DNA from: Macrobrachium rosenbergii
Taxonomy: Eukaryota > Arthropoda > Malacostraca > Decapoda > Palaemonidae
Direction: 5' to 3'
Assembly (NCBI RefSeq): GCF_040412425.1
Contig: NC_089781.1
Coordinates: forward strand, 50,247,227 to 50,311,226
DNA: 64,000 nucleotides
Of the stretch, positions 47,789 to 58,352 are shown piece after piece. Under the pieces are notes generated by a model, which was not told the DNA's origin, did no database searches, and saw nothing but the letters and a program-made list of their open reading frames with translations. Both the position numbers and the translations under genes were made by a program. Position 1 is the first letter of the stretch; each line of letters starts with the position of its first letter.

Positions 47789-50700
47789 TGAACCCTCGCT
47801 ACTACGGTTCGACTATCGGGATTCACGACTTCATGGATTTTTTCCATTACGTATGTATATTATAAGAGAAAATATATAGCGGATTTTCCGGAAATTTCAA
47901 AAATAGTCGCGATATATGAAGACCCAAATATTTCATTAATTCCATTAATAATTATTAATATCTGCTAGTACTGTTGGTTCATTGCATTATGACATATAAT
48001 TCAGTACAAAATGAAATTAAACAAAAGAGAATGTGATCATACGATAATTCATTATAGTACTAGTAAAATTAAACTGAACATGAAACGCTAATCAGATGCA
48101 GTCTGACATTGTCATATTTGAATGGTGTAAGGCTGCTGATGGCTACATATATACTAATTATAAAATACAAATGTAATGAATGTGCATCTTTTCCATGAAT
48201 CTTTTGTACTGCATCCAATAATATTGTTTGTTGCAAAAATCACATCTCGAATAAACCTATACTACTACAACAAAAAAGCATAAAATAGCGTAAAGTATAT
48301 TTGAATTTGAAACTAGCATGTAAGATGGGCTGTGATTGGTTCCATTGGTGATAGATGACGAATCAGCTCCCAAGTTTTGTAATCTCGCCTGTGATTGGTG
48401 TTTTGACCATTTCTCCGACCGCAGCAGCTTCCCTTGTCTCTGACCTGCAGCATCTTCGCGCGCCACTTCGCTTCCCTCTCGGTAGATAGATGCTGTTTAC
48501 ATTACCAGTGCTGTGCGTGACAGTGTGTGTTTGAAGTTGAACTTTTTTTAACTTTGTTTAACCCCTACAATGGCTACCAAGCGTTCTGCTTCTGCTAAGG
48601 CTGGTACTGAGCCTAAACGCCAACGGAAAATGATGACGATTGCTGAGAAGGTGACACTTTCGATATGTTGAAGGAAGGGAGAAGTTCGCGGCGCGTGGCC
48701 CGCCATTTTGGAGTGAACGAATCCACCGTTCGCTACATTAAGAAGGATGAGGCAAAGATTAGGAAGACGGTTGCCATTACCTTTAGCAAGTCAGCAAAGC
48801 GAGTTGTTACGGCTCGTAATGAAACGATCGTCCGTATGGAAGGTGCTTTGTCAATCTGGATTGCCAACTGCCAGAAGAAGAAAATAGCCTTGGATACAAA
48901 CACCATCCGAACCAAGGCTTTGAGGTTGTATGAGAATTTCGCGCAAAGGAACCTCAAGATGATGGCGACCACGCTGAAGAAGAAGAGGAAGAAGGCGAAG
49001 ATGATGTAGATGAACCTCAAGCAGGACATCCACTGATTCCCAGCCTCAGACACAACGTTTACCGCCAGCAAAGGATGGTTCGCCAAGTTTCAGAAACGCT
49101 CGGCCTGAAAAGCGTTTCCCTGCATGGCGAGGCTGCTTCGCTGACACGGTCGCTGCTGAAACTTACGCGAATGAGACGTTCAAGAATATTATCGCTGAAG
49201 GTGGATACAAGCCCGAACAAGTCTTTAATATGGACGACGGGTTTGTTTTGGAAGAGAATGCCATCGCGAACTTTCCTGTTCAAAGAAGAAGCCAAAGCCT
49301 CTGGCTTTAAAGCATTCAAAGATCGTGTTACCCTTGTGATGTGTGTGGTAATGCTGCGGGATTTTTGCTAAAGCCAGGGCTTATTTATAAGTTGAAAAAC
49401 CTCGTGCTTTGAAAAATAAAAATAAGAATCTCCTTCCCGTGTGTTGGATGCATAATCCAAAAGCATGGATTACTAAGATGCTGACCTCCAACTGGTTCCA
49501 CCAGTGTTTTATCCCACAAGTCAGTAAATATCTCTTAGAGAAGGGCTTGCCATTTAAGATCCTTCTCCTGTTGGATAACGCTGGTGGACACGCGACTGAT
49601 CTTTTCGCATGAGGGCATTCAGGTTGAGTTCCTGCCACCCAACACAACGCCCTTAATTCAAACCGATGGACCAGGGGTTATCAGGGCATTCAAGGCCCTC
49701 TACACGAAGAATACCTTGGCGGACCTCGTTGCGTGTGTGGATGCCACCCAAGAAGATGAGGATGAAACATTCAATTTGAAGGCGTACTGGCGGCAGTACA
49801 CAATTGCCACGCGCCTTCAGAACATCCAGAAGGCACTGCAAGAAATGAAACCTGCTACCGTTAACGAGCTGGAGGAAGTTGTGGTCCGAGATTGTTTACT
49901 GACGGCGATGGATTTACGCCTGCTGAGATTCAACACTGCAGTACGGAAATCTGTGCAGTTGGCTGCGATAATTGGAGGTGACGGGTTTGGTGACATGACG
50001 ACGGAAGACGTTGACGAGTTGTTGGACTGCCATTCCCAGCCGCTAACTGACGAGACCTCAAGACCTGACAAAATCAGCCAGTGAGGAAGAAAATGAACCA
50101 CAGGAAGAGACCCAAGAAGTTGTCGAAGAAACAGGCTTAACATTAGAACGGCTTGCCAAGCTCTGCAACCTAGCGAAGGAGCTGAAAGAATTGTCACAAG
50201 AATGGGACGAGGATATGGTTCGTTCTCTGCAGTTCTGCAACAAAATCGATGAAGACATGACTCCCTACAGGATGCTCTTCGATCGAAAAAGAAGCAGCGG
50301 CAGCAACTTCCGATCAAAATGTTCTTCCAGCCTCGCAAAAAGAGCCAGTTCCTCCTGCTACTATGCCTTGGAAGAAATTGAAGAAGTGTCCCAGGAAGAA
50401 GTTGAAGAGGTGTCCCAGGAAAAGACACCTCAGTCTGAAGAGACGTAAAATACAATCATTGGCTGCACAGTAGAAGACATCATCAGCTTCATCATCATCA
50501 TTTCTACTGTGCAGCAAATTCATTGCCATCATCATTCAAGTTTTTCTTCAACTTCTTTCATGGTGGGTACAGTAACAATCTTTATTTCTTTATATACTTT
50601 AATATTCTAACATTTTAATATTAGTGCCTGTTTTAGATTAGGGTACTGTACATGCATTAAGTGTTCTGTATGTACGTATTGTAGATATCTGTACATTACT

Positions 50701-50857
50701 GTAAAGGGTGGTTTGTTAACAGTACTATGTAAAGGAGGGTTTTAAAAGTCTGAATACATGTTAAATAAATACTGTAAATATGGTGTCCCTACTCATGGAT
50801 TTTCAGCTATCGCGCCAGTTCTGGAACCTATCTACTGCGATAAACAAGGGTTCACTG
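47786..50857 (+). mobile_element. Complete Tigger/pogo element, 3.07 kb, inserted in an AT microsatellite
   Basis: TA at 47784-47785 and 50858-50859. Ends are CAGTGAACCCTCG(CTACTACGG) and, inverted, CAGTGAACCCTTGTTTATCG. One transposase relic on the plus strand lies at 48570-50448. The 5' UTR contains two ATTGG boxes near 48336 and 48393. It differs from the Tigger composites at 2-10 kb in having one gene and CAGTGAACCC termini. Confidence 0.9.
48570..50448 (+). pseudogene. Tigger/pogo transposase relic (single-gene element)
   Basis: ATG 48570 (MATKRSASAKAGTEPKRQRK) is followed by a frameshift near 48660. The HTH continues in frame 48665-49009 (VARHFGVNESTVRYIKKDE). The core shows a small deletion at the first catalytic segment (about 49230: MDD-G where MDE-TG is expected), ILLLLDNAGGHATDL (second Asp intact, about 49570) and FLPPNTTPLIQTDGPGV. 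In that last block an inserted base shifts the third Asp segment (about 49630-49680). The C-terminal frames 49584-50084 and 50191-50448 end in an acidic EEVSQEE-rich tail. About five frameshifts, otherwise near full length (~620 codons). Confidence 0.9.
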
Positions 50858-50859
50858 TA

Positions 50860-50946
<87 letters not shown>
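50860..50946. repeat. (AT)n microsatellite, right of Tigger
   Basis: Continuation of the AT tract interrupted by the Tigger insertion. Confidence 0.9.
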
Positions 50947-50949
<3 letters not shown>

Positions 50950-51297
50950 CATTGCTGTTTTTTTGTGAATTTGATTTTTTTCTAGGGTTAAGGTAGTTGC
51001 TGTGTGTATGTGGGATTGATGAGTGAAAGTTAGTTGTTAAGTTTTTGGAACTTCTTATATAAAATATTTTTTTAAAGTAAACAGAAGTTCTATACGTGTT
51101 TGTTTGTATTGTTATTTATTGTTTTGTTTTTATTTAGTTTTGATCTCCTAGAGGTAAAGAATGTCAACCTTTATTGGCTGTAAGTTAGTTTTAAGAATAA
51201 ATTAGTGTTAAGAAACTTTGAGTAACCTAACATACTTCCACTCGACACCATCTGCCCCTTTCTTTACTCTGTCCTACTGATCGAGGTCCCATCATAT
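50947..51297 (+). repeat. Ty3/Gypsy 5' LTR, second part, and primer-binding region
   Basis: Non-coding segment between the AT tract and the internal region. TTTGGCAACCAATGTGGGG just after 51297 resembles the start of Gypsy internal regions (primer-binding site area). The exact LTR end is not certain because no matching 3' LTR end is visible. Confidence 0.5.
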
Positions 51298-51382
51298 TTC
51301 TTTGGCAACCAATGTGGGGCCCTCGAAAAAAGTGTCAGTAAGATAACCTAAAATAACCGGTAAGATAGCAGAAGGAGGAAAT

Positions 51383-51832
51383 ATGGAAGGTGAAAGGGAG
51401 TTAACGGCTGGGGAGAAGCTGTTTAGTCCACAAAGGGAACAGCTGCCTGAGGCGGTATATGCCTCAAAGGAGCAATTAAAAAGCCTGAAGATGGAGATAA
51501 GGGAAATGGTGGAAAGAAAAATAGCTAAAGCTTTGGAAGGATTTAGTAAGCACATAGAACAGTTGGTTGGGATGGTAGAAGCCTCAGGTGAACATTCAAT
51601 TAGAATAAGGACAGAGATAGGAGAATTAGTACACAGAAAAATAGCAAATGATTTGAAAGGACTGGTAGATGGAGATAAAGGAATGAAGGAGGATAGGAGT
51701 ACAGGAGCTATTAAAAAAGTACCTAGAAGAGACTTGGGAGCTGTTGGAGGTGGTTGTTTGTCAAGGAAAGAAAAGGATAGTTGGGCAGGAGGCGATAATG
51801 AAGAAATAAATAGTGAGGAAGAGGAGAGATAA
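51383..51832 (+). pseudogene. Ty3/Gypsy Gag, N-terminal part
   Basis: An open 149-codon frame (MEGERELTAGEKLF). Two imperfect repeats of an amphipathic segment (MEIREMVERKIAKALEGF and TEIGELVHRKIANDLKGL) suggest coiled-coil helices. A Lys/Glu-rich, acidic end follows (EEINSEEEER). It is probably the start of Gag, assigned by position after the LTR. The frame breaks at 51832. Confidence 0.65.
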
Positions 51833-51978
51833 GAAAAAGTCAAGGCAAGAAGCCTAAGATGAAACAGAAGGGGTCTGAACCAACGAAAGATAGTTGGGAC
51901 ACAGAAAGTGACATTGGGAACTAGTAGTGAGGAAGAGGAAGACAAAACCGATAAGACAACGATAGGGACTACTGTACT

Positions 51979-52719
51979 ATGTTCCTTAGGGAACCTCAAC
52001 GAATTGCTAAATATGATCTAAGAAAGGGGAAGGATATTACAGAATATTTTTTTGAATATGAGAGATATTGTAGGCAAAAATATGATAATATTAATCAGAC
52101 ATGGCCAAATCAGCTGGGAGAGTTTTTGAAGGGAAGATTGAAGGAATATTGTAAGATCATGTGTAAGTGTGAACTACCATGACATCTTAAAAGATAGGAT
52201 AATCAGACAAGTCTATAGGATGAAAGTTAGTATTGTATTTAAGGAAGATAATCACTTCCAAGAAGCAAAAATGAAACCTGGAGAAAAGGTAGTATTATAT
52301 GCTTGCAGATTGGAAACATTAGCAAGAAAGAAATTTGGGGACAGATACTGAACAAAATAAGAAGTTAACAATACCTCAAAAAGTATGTAGATACATTATT
52401 GTAAAGCAAAAAGAAAGTACGAAATGGGCTGGTAAAAGTATAAATTGGGAAGATGTCTTAGAAATTTTAGAAGATTTATAGTATGACTGTGAAGAAGAAA
52501 AAGAGGTATGGGCAGGATTAAACATAGGAGATGATAAGTCATACAGAGATGCTCTGATAAATGAAAATATTAAGGTTGTAAGGAAATTATTGGGGAATAC
52601 CAGAAGGGTGAACGATCCACAGACAGCAGTAGTCAAAATAGTAAGGGTAAAAATAATTGGAACAGGGGTGGAAGTAGAAGTAGGGAAAGATACCGAAATG
52701 TAAATGTACGAGGACAGTA
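51979..52719 (+). pseudogene. Ty3/Gypsy Gag, capsid-like part
   Basis: Frames 51979-52182 and 52169-52351 overlap and read as one: KYDLRKGKDITEYFFEYERY, WPNQLGEFLKGRLKEYCKIM, then FQEAKMKPGEKVVLYACRLE. The helical, Tyr/Lys-rich pattern is that of retrotransposon capsid. The frame then decays through 52350-52719 and is interrupted by the MITE at 52720. Confidence 0.65.
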
Positions 52720-53923
52720 CAGTAGAACCCCGGTCCTCGACCATACCAGAACTCAACATAATCGGATTTCAACGAAAATGTCGAGTAAATATTGCGTCAG
52801 AGCTCGAACAACAAATTGGAATCCGACCCAATGGATCATATGATATTTGTAAACAAAAGTGTTTCAGTCAGCTGCTGCTAGTTGGCATTGTTGGCTATCT
52901 ACATTCAGACATTTGGATATTACATATACAGTATGGACTATAAAAATTTAGTACAGTACGGTACGTACACTATAGTACGTTCGTAACTGTTAATATGGAA
53001 ACAAGTGTAATCTCTGAAATACAGTATTGTACATATACTAGAGATGGCAACCAGGGTTTCATGCTCGATTTTTTTTTGACAGAGACGCACATGTGGATTT
53101 CTGTAGCGAATGCAATGTTTACGTGTGGTGTTCGGTAGTGAACGCCTTCTTAAGCTTCTCGGTAAAGAAGAGGTTAACCTGAGGTTTACTCAGAGATGTT
53201 GCTTACAAGGATATTTTATGGAAAAAAAATATGTTAGGGTATCATAACATTTATTGAAAGATGTTTTACAGTGATTTTGTACACTATTCCAGTAGACTCT
53301 GTATGAAATTTACCATAAATTAATACTGAACGTAAACAACGTTTATGTAATTAGTACCACGATACGCCACCAGGATGGCGCTTTGCTTTGTTTACATCTG
53401 CTCATGCCACAAGCTGCCTAGTGCCAGCGTAACTTAGGAAATCTTTCTTAATTTTATGATAACAGACATACAGTAATTCGGCTTATTTTTAATACTGTAT
53501 TATTCATTTACTGTAATAATCAGGTTTGTTTTTCAATGTTATTATTATTAACAACAGTTTTTGTGTGTACCTGTTACAGTACATTCTGGTAGTGCCTATA
53601 GGCTACCTAGCCTAGCCTATGGCACTCGGTCTACCATCGGTAATACGGCCGCATTGGTCGTAGGCCAGTTTTTTGATACAGTAAGCATTTAAAAATGTAA
53701 AAAATGCTTCTAATACAGTAAGTTATTTAACTCTGAACTTATTTAATTGTAATGTGTATAATGTTTTGTACAAAAAGGCAAGGTTGGGGTAATGACTGGT
53801 GGTCAGGAATGGATTAATCCATTTTCAGTTATTTCTTATGGGAGAAATTATTCAGAATTCAACTAAATCAAATCTCAATGCTTCTTCTGGAACAGATTAG
53901 CGTCGACGACTGGGGCTCTACTG
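52720..53923. mobile_element. 1.2 kb TA-flanked non-autonomous transposon (CAGTAGAACCCCGG family) in Gypsy gag
   Basis: TA at 52718-52719 and 53924-53925. Ends are CAGTAGAACCCCGGTCCTCG and, inverted, CAGTAGAGCCCCAGTCGTCG. No coding capacity. Gag reading continues across the insertion point if the element is disregarded, so insertion was precise. Confidence 0.85.
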
Positions 53924-53925
53924 TA

Positions 53926-54140
53926 CTTTAATGGATATAGGCCTAGTGGAAATGTTAGAGGACCCCAAATGAGGGTCAGCGTCAGGGAGAAAAAATGTTT
54001 CAGATGTGGGGCAATAGGACATGAACAATCAGCTTGCTGATGGGCAAAGGGTAATTGTTTTGGTTGCAGGGAAAAGGGCCATTTAATTAAAGATTGTCAG
54101 AAGGTAAACAAGTTGAAATGCTTTGGTTGTGGACAAAGAA
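53926..54140 (+). pseudogene. Ty3/Gypsy Gag zinc-knuckle (nucleocapsid) part
   Basis: Three Cys clusters in one eroded frame: CFRCGAIGHEQSAC, CFGCREKGHLIKDC and the beginning CFGCGQ. CCHC knuckles bind element RNA during packaging. A stop lies after the first knuckle. Only ~130 bp separate this from RT, leaving no room for the usual Gag-proximal protease. Confidence 0.85.
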
Positions 54141-54270
54141 TAAGATAAGAATATGTCCAGATAAGGAAATGATAAAAATCAGAACGGGAAAAGAAACTAG
54201 TGTACAATTATATGTCCAGAAAGATGGTAAAATCGAGGGAAAAGTGATATCAGGAGTAGAGATATACACT

Positions 54271-55103
54271 GTGGAATAGTCCTATTGTACCAGTAAGAAA
54301 ACTGGACGGAAAGTTGAGAATGTGTATAGATTATCAGAGAGTGAATGAGGTGACAGAAAAGATTGATTCCCCATGTGCGTAGTGTCAAGAGTGTCCATGG
54401 GATGAAGGTATTTACTAAGATGGATCTGGTAAGGGGGTATTACCAGATTCCAGTCACCGAAGATTCCCGGCCAATAACTGCCTTTTCTAGGTCTAAGAAA
54501 CACTATCAGTTTAGAAATCTTAGTTTTGGGTTAGCAAAGGCACTTGCTGCTTTTCAGAGAGCTATGAATGTGGTGTTGAGTGAGTTTCCTCATGAAAATG
54601 TGATGGTCTTTCTGGATTATATTTTGGTGGTGAGTAAGACAGTGGAGAAGCATAAAAGATTGGTAAATGTGGTGTTGCGAAAGTTGGAAGAAGTGGGTGT
54701 AAAAGTGAAAATGGCAAAGTCTGAGTGCACTGCAGAAAAGGTGTCATTTTTAGGGCATACGGTGACTGCATCTGGCCTGCAAAAGTCCGAGAACTTTGTG
54801 AGGAAAGTGAGAGATTTCCCACAACCCAGGACTGTGCATGAGTTACATGCATTTCTGGGATTAGTAGAATCTGGCAGGAAATTTATTGAAGATTGTTCAG
54901 GCATATCTAAGCTGTTGATGGAATGGATTGGATGTAAGAAGAGCGACATGCTGAAGTGGGATGAAAAAATGACAAGAGCATTTGAAAGATTGAAAGAAGA
55001 GGCAGTAAAAGATGTGGAGTTGACGTATCCGAATATAATCCAAATGCAAGTAAGTTGGAAGTATATACTGATGCTAGTGGTATGTCAATGGGTAGATGTC
55101 TGA
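54271..55103 (+). pseudogene. Ty3/Gypsy reverse transcriptase
   Basis: Starts abruptly inside the RT domain at WNSPIVPVRKLDGKLRM; the ~60 residues before it are missing. After a frameshift near 54365 the frame is open to 55103. Motifs: TKMDLVRGYYQIPV (catalytic Asp), NLSFGLAKALAAFQRAMN, then VMVFLDYILVVS. The consensus FxDDILV is changed at the second Asp (to Tyr), which should abolish polymerisation. The thumb follows (KSECTAEKVSFLGHTV). Confidence 0.9.
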
Positions 55104-55495
55104 TGCAAGAGCAGGTGGTGAATGGAGTTAAGAGAAAGAGAGTGTTAGCTTATGTGCATAAGGCCTTTAGTGTGGCTGAAAGAAAGTATTCAGTGACTGA
55201 GAGAGAGTTGGCAGTATTGAGGTTTTGTGTAAAAGCTTTGAGACCGTTCTTGTCCGGAGTGAAAATTGTAGTAAGGACAGATCATCAGCCTCTTGTGTAT
55301 TTGCAAATACTGAAAGATGTGAATGGAAGGATTGCAAGAACTTTGGAAGATTTGAGTGATTTTGATTTTGTAGTGGAGTGGAGAAAGAAATATTGTTGCA
55401 GTTCTGATGTCCAGATTACATGGAGAACTAACTATAGAAAAGTGAGGGGCTATAAATCCCAAGAATCTGCCAAAAGGGTTGGTAGTTGCTCGTGA
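55055..55495 (+). pseudogene. Ty3/Gypsy RNase H
   Basis: Follows RT after a +1 shift: EVYTDASGMSMG (first Asp), YSVTERELAVLRFCVKAL (Glu) and KIVVRTDHQPLVYL (Asp). It ends in a scrambled W(R/K)-rich stretch where the family normally has WRPGKDN-AD-LSR. It removes template RNA during cDNA synthesis. Catalytic residues are intact to about 55310. Confidence 0.9.
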
Positions 55496-55790
55496 GAGTA
55501 AAGGAGGTGGAGATTCTTTGTTTGAAAGTGTATGGTATGGGTTGTTTGGATGTTTGGGACTGAAGAATGTGAGCCAGTATGAGGAGTTGAAAGTGGGGCT
55601 GTGTCTGGGAGAGGCTCCATTCCAAGAGCTGTTGATTGCAGTAAGAAGTATAAAGTGGTAGAGTAAGTGTACTTTGGTAATAGTAAACCCATAGTGTACC
55701 ATAGAGAAGGAATGAAAGGGTGATAGTGTGTTGCACTTGCAGTGTTCCAGTGGGGTGCACTATAACTGGGTTGTTGAGAGGAAGAATTAT
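55440..55790 (+). pseudogene. OTU-like cysteine protease segment between RNase H and protease
   Basis: In frame after RNase H: LPKGLVVARESKGGGDSLFE, then SVWYGLFG. This matches the OTU active-site loop (GDGxCLFRS(I/V)...L-G), with the nucleophilic Cys position read as Ser (TCT, one base from TGT). About 250 bp later, after frameshifts, GVHYNWVV matches the OTU C-terminal catalytic His block (HYN-V). The spacing of ~85-90 residues suits a small OTU domain. OTU proteases cleave ubiquitin chains; some viruses and transposons use them for polyprotein processing or host evasion. The assignment rests on two short motifs and needs a profile search. Confidence 0.5.
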
Positions 55791-55919
55791 GAAAGGGAGT
55801 GTGTGGAGGAAGAAAGCATTAGGAAAACAGAACCTTCTGTACCATTAGTAGCAGATGATCAGGGGGAAGATGAAAAAGATGAGACAGAGGTGTATCAGTG
55901 TGAACGTGATAGAAGTGAT

Positions 55920-56330
55920 AAAATGACAGGAGTTAGCGTAAACCACGGTCAGTATTGTGGATTAGTAGATACATGGGCACAGATTTCCTTAGTAAATGCA
56001 CAAGTTGTTAGAGATGTAGAAAGGATGAGCTGGAGCGTCGAAAGAAGAGTAGTGAATGTTCCAAAAAAAAGGAATTACAGTAAGAATGTCTAGATGGGAA
56101 GAAGTAAAATTGAAGATTACAGTAGGAGATTTGGAGATAGACTTTAGATTTGTGGTGTTAGGAGACCAACAGATACTTTATTGTTTCCTGTTTGAAGTAG
56201 ATTTTTTGAGAATAAATAAGTTGACAGTAGATGTAGAGAGAGGATTGTTGTTAAAGGAGGAGTTTGTAGTAGCCAAGATACAGAATGAGTCGGTCTGTAT
56301 GGCTAAGTTTGTGGGGGTTAGTTAGTACGA
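55920..56330 (+). pseudogene. Retropepsin-like aspartic protease, downstream of RNase H
   Basis: CGLVDTWAQISLVNAQVV matches the LVDTGA active-site loop with Gly changed to Trp (about 55960-56010). After a frameshift near 56070, EVKLKITVGDLEIDFRFVVL and FLRINKLTVDVERGLL match the second half of retropepsins (consensus G-DFL-x4-xxD). The protease would process Gag-Pol. Its place between RNase H and integrase is unusual; in standard Ty3/Gypsy it precedes RT. Confidence 0.7.
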
Positions 56331-57477
56331 GTCAGAGTGAAAATGAGGATGTGCTAGAAGTCGGTGGGAGTGATAGTGACTTGCTGACTTTACAAGATGT
56401 AGACAAAATGCAGCGAAGATGTTCCTCTGTGAGTAAGTTAAAAGCCTGTGAAAGGAGGGATATACCATTAAGATTATGGCCTTTAATATATCTACCTGTT
56501 TTCTTGGAAAGTGGTGCAGTAGGAATGTGTAAATTAATACACGATAGGTACAGCCATATGGGAAGATTTAACTTGGTCAAGTGCATGAGAGAATACTTTT
56601 GCTGTATTTGAAGAGAATTTGTGCGGAAGTGACGACTGTGTGTGAAGAGTGTCAGAGAGGAAAGTATCAGAGAGTATATGCGAGCCCGCCTGTGCTGAAG
56701 TTAAGTATGGAAGAGCCGTTTGAGTTAGCGGCGACTGATTGTGTTTCTTTGCCGCTAACTGCAAGAAGGAATGTAGGAGCAGTAGTGATCAAGTTTGTGA
56801 GTTGTGTACCTGTGAAGAATAATACGAGTGCGAATGTGGCGAGGCTGGTCAGAACAAGTTTGTTGCCTGCACGTGTGAGAAGGCTGTGCGAGTGTTGAGT
56901 GATAATGGGCCTGAGTTTGTTGGAAGACTGTCTGAGCAAATGTTGAAAGAATGGAGATTAAAGCATGTACTGATGACTCCCTACATGCCTAGTGCTAATG
57001 GGTTAGCTGAGAGAACCATAAGAACTTTGAGTTTGCTGTTACGAATGATGACTTTAAGAGAATAAATGGGATTTGTGGTTAGGTAAGGCTGTTTCAGTTT
57101 ATAATGCATCAGTACATAAAAGCACTGGGATATCCCCAAGCGAATATATTATGAATTATGAGAGATTTGGAAAGGCAAGATTAGGTTTAAGTGAGGAGGA
57201 GCAGGAGATGTGGAGACAAGCTGATGAAAGATTTGAGAGTTATAAAGTGGGGGATAAAGTGTTAAAGGAAGTAGTCGAAAAGGGTAGACTGACAGTAAAT
57301 AAAATGCGTGACAAATATGAAGGACCATACGTAGTAGAAGTTTGGTCAAATGGATTGAGCTTTGGACTGGAGTATGAAAATGAAAAAGGAGAAAAGGAGG
57401 AAATTCGGGCACATCGTAATCAGTTAATGAAATGGAGAGAACCCCCGGAATATTTAAAGAGTACATCCAACAATTGA
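56331..57477 (+). pseudogene. Ty3/Gypsy integrase
   Basis: N-terminal zinc-binding region: IHDRYSHMGRFNLVKCM (HH part), then VCEECQRGKYQR (CC part). Core: ELAATDCVSLPL (first Asp), VLSDNGPEFVG (second Asp, 56901) and PSANGLAERTIRTL (Glu, 57009), a D-35-E spacing as in the family. GPY/F-type C-terminal domain: DKYEGPYVVEVW (about 57307-57342). The last frame (57073-57477) is intact. Frameshifts fall near 56590, 56890 and 57062. The complete catalytic triad makes this the best preserved pol domain. Confidence 0.9.
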
Positions 57478-58150
57478 AATCTTAGCAAGAGAGGAAGGTA
57501 AGGAAGTTATAGATGAAGAAGAGGATATTTCTGTGGAAATAAACTAGTGATGGTTAAGAAAAGGAAGAAACATCAGAAAAAGGGAAAGTTTCTAAAGGAG
57601 TCAGCAAATGGAATTGGAGAAGACACTTTTGTTAAGTTGTTTGATGAAAGTTCGGTAGGTGGCAAATATGATTTTGAAGGATTTGTTTGGGATACAGAAG
57701 GGATTGAATTAACAGCTAAAAAGACAGCTATTGAAGAGAAAAGTAATTTGACAGAGGGATTGGAGTTAACTATTACTGAAGATACCTACAGTATCTGCGG
57801 TTTTCCGTTGACTGAAGAGGTGGAGAAGGTTAGTGGTGTAAACGTGGACGAAGAGGAGTTAGGAGTGCATGAAGTTGTAGTTGGGAAGAGTCCCAAGAAT
57901 CCGGACTGAAGGAGGAAAGTAATGGAAAAGAGTGTAGAAGAGGTGTTAAGTATGTTATCAGGTATTGAGGAAATAAAGTGAACCTCAGGCAGGAACAGTT
58001 TGAATAATCCAAGTCCAGAACATCAAGAAGGTGTAATTGACAGTGAATCTGAATGACAGAGACCATGGACCAGAAGTCAAGGTCCAGTAATAGAAAATGA
58101 CTGGATAGCCAGAAGGGGGTTTTAGTTACGAGAAGGGCAACAGGGTTACC
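57478..58150 (+). pseudogene. Ty3/Gypsy 3' tail, unknown acidic frame
   Basis: The longest frame, 57547-57909 (MMVKKRKKHQKKGKF), starts with a basic patch and turns strongly acidic. Position and codon bias suggest the C-terminus of Pol or a small extra protein. I recognise no domain. An env-like signal peptide or membrane segment is not visible. Confidence 0.4.
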
Positions 58151-58159
58151 TTCTCTGGT

Positions 58160-58352
58160 AAGGGGGAATATGGTACCTTTTTTTTTAAGATTTTTATCGA
58201 GTGGGTTTGGTTTAAGAGGGGAAACTATTTTTGTATTTTACGAAACAGAAATAGTAAGATGATGTTTTGTTTTGCTTTTGTGTCTATGTTTTTGGTACTG
58301 AGTTTTTTAGTTGTTTTTTATTTGGTTGAATATATATAATAAATATTTTTAA
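58160..58352 (+). repeat. Ty3/Gypsy polypurine tract and 3' LTR start
   Basis: AAGGGGGAA (58160-58168) is a good polypurine tract. The LTR begins at about 58169-58171 and aligns with 46506 onward. It is interrupted at TTAA 58349-58352 by a satellite-bearing element. Its continuation after 60575 is short and then lost. Confidence 0.7.

Noticed and set aside
49817..50455. 212-codon minus-strand frame
   Set aside because: Antisense to the acidic C-terminal part of the Tigger transposase.
51292..51999. 235-codon minus-strand frame rich in Ser/Leu
   Set aside because: Antisense shadow of the acidic, Lys/Glu-rich Gypsy gag on the plus strand.
57547..57909. Possible env gene at the Gypsy 3' end
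   Set aside because: No signal peptide, transmembrane segment or cleavage motif visible; the frame is simply basic then acidic.
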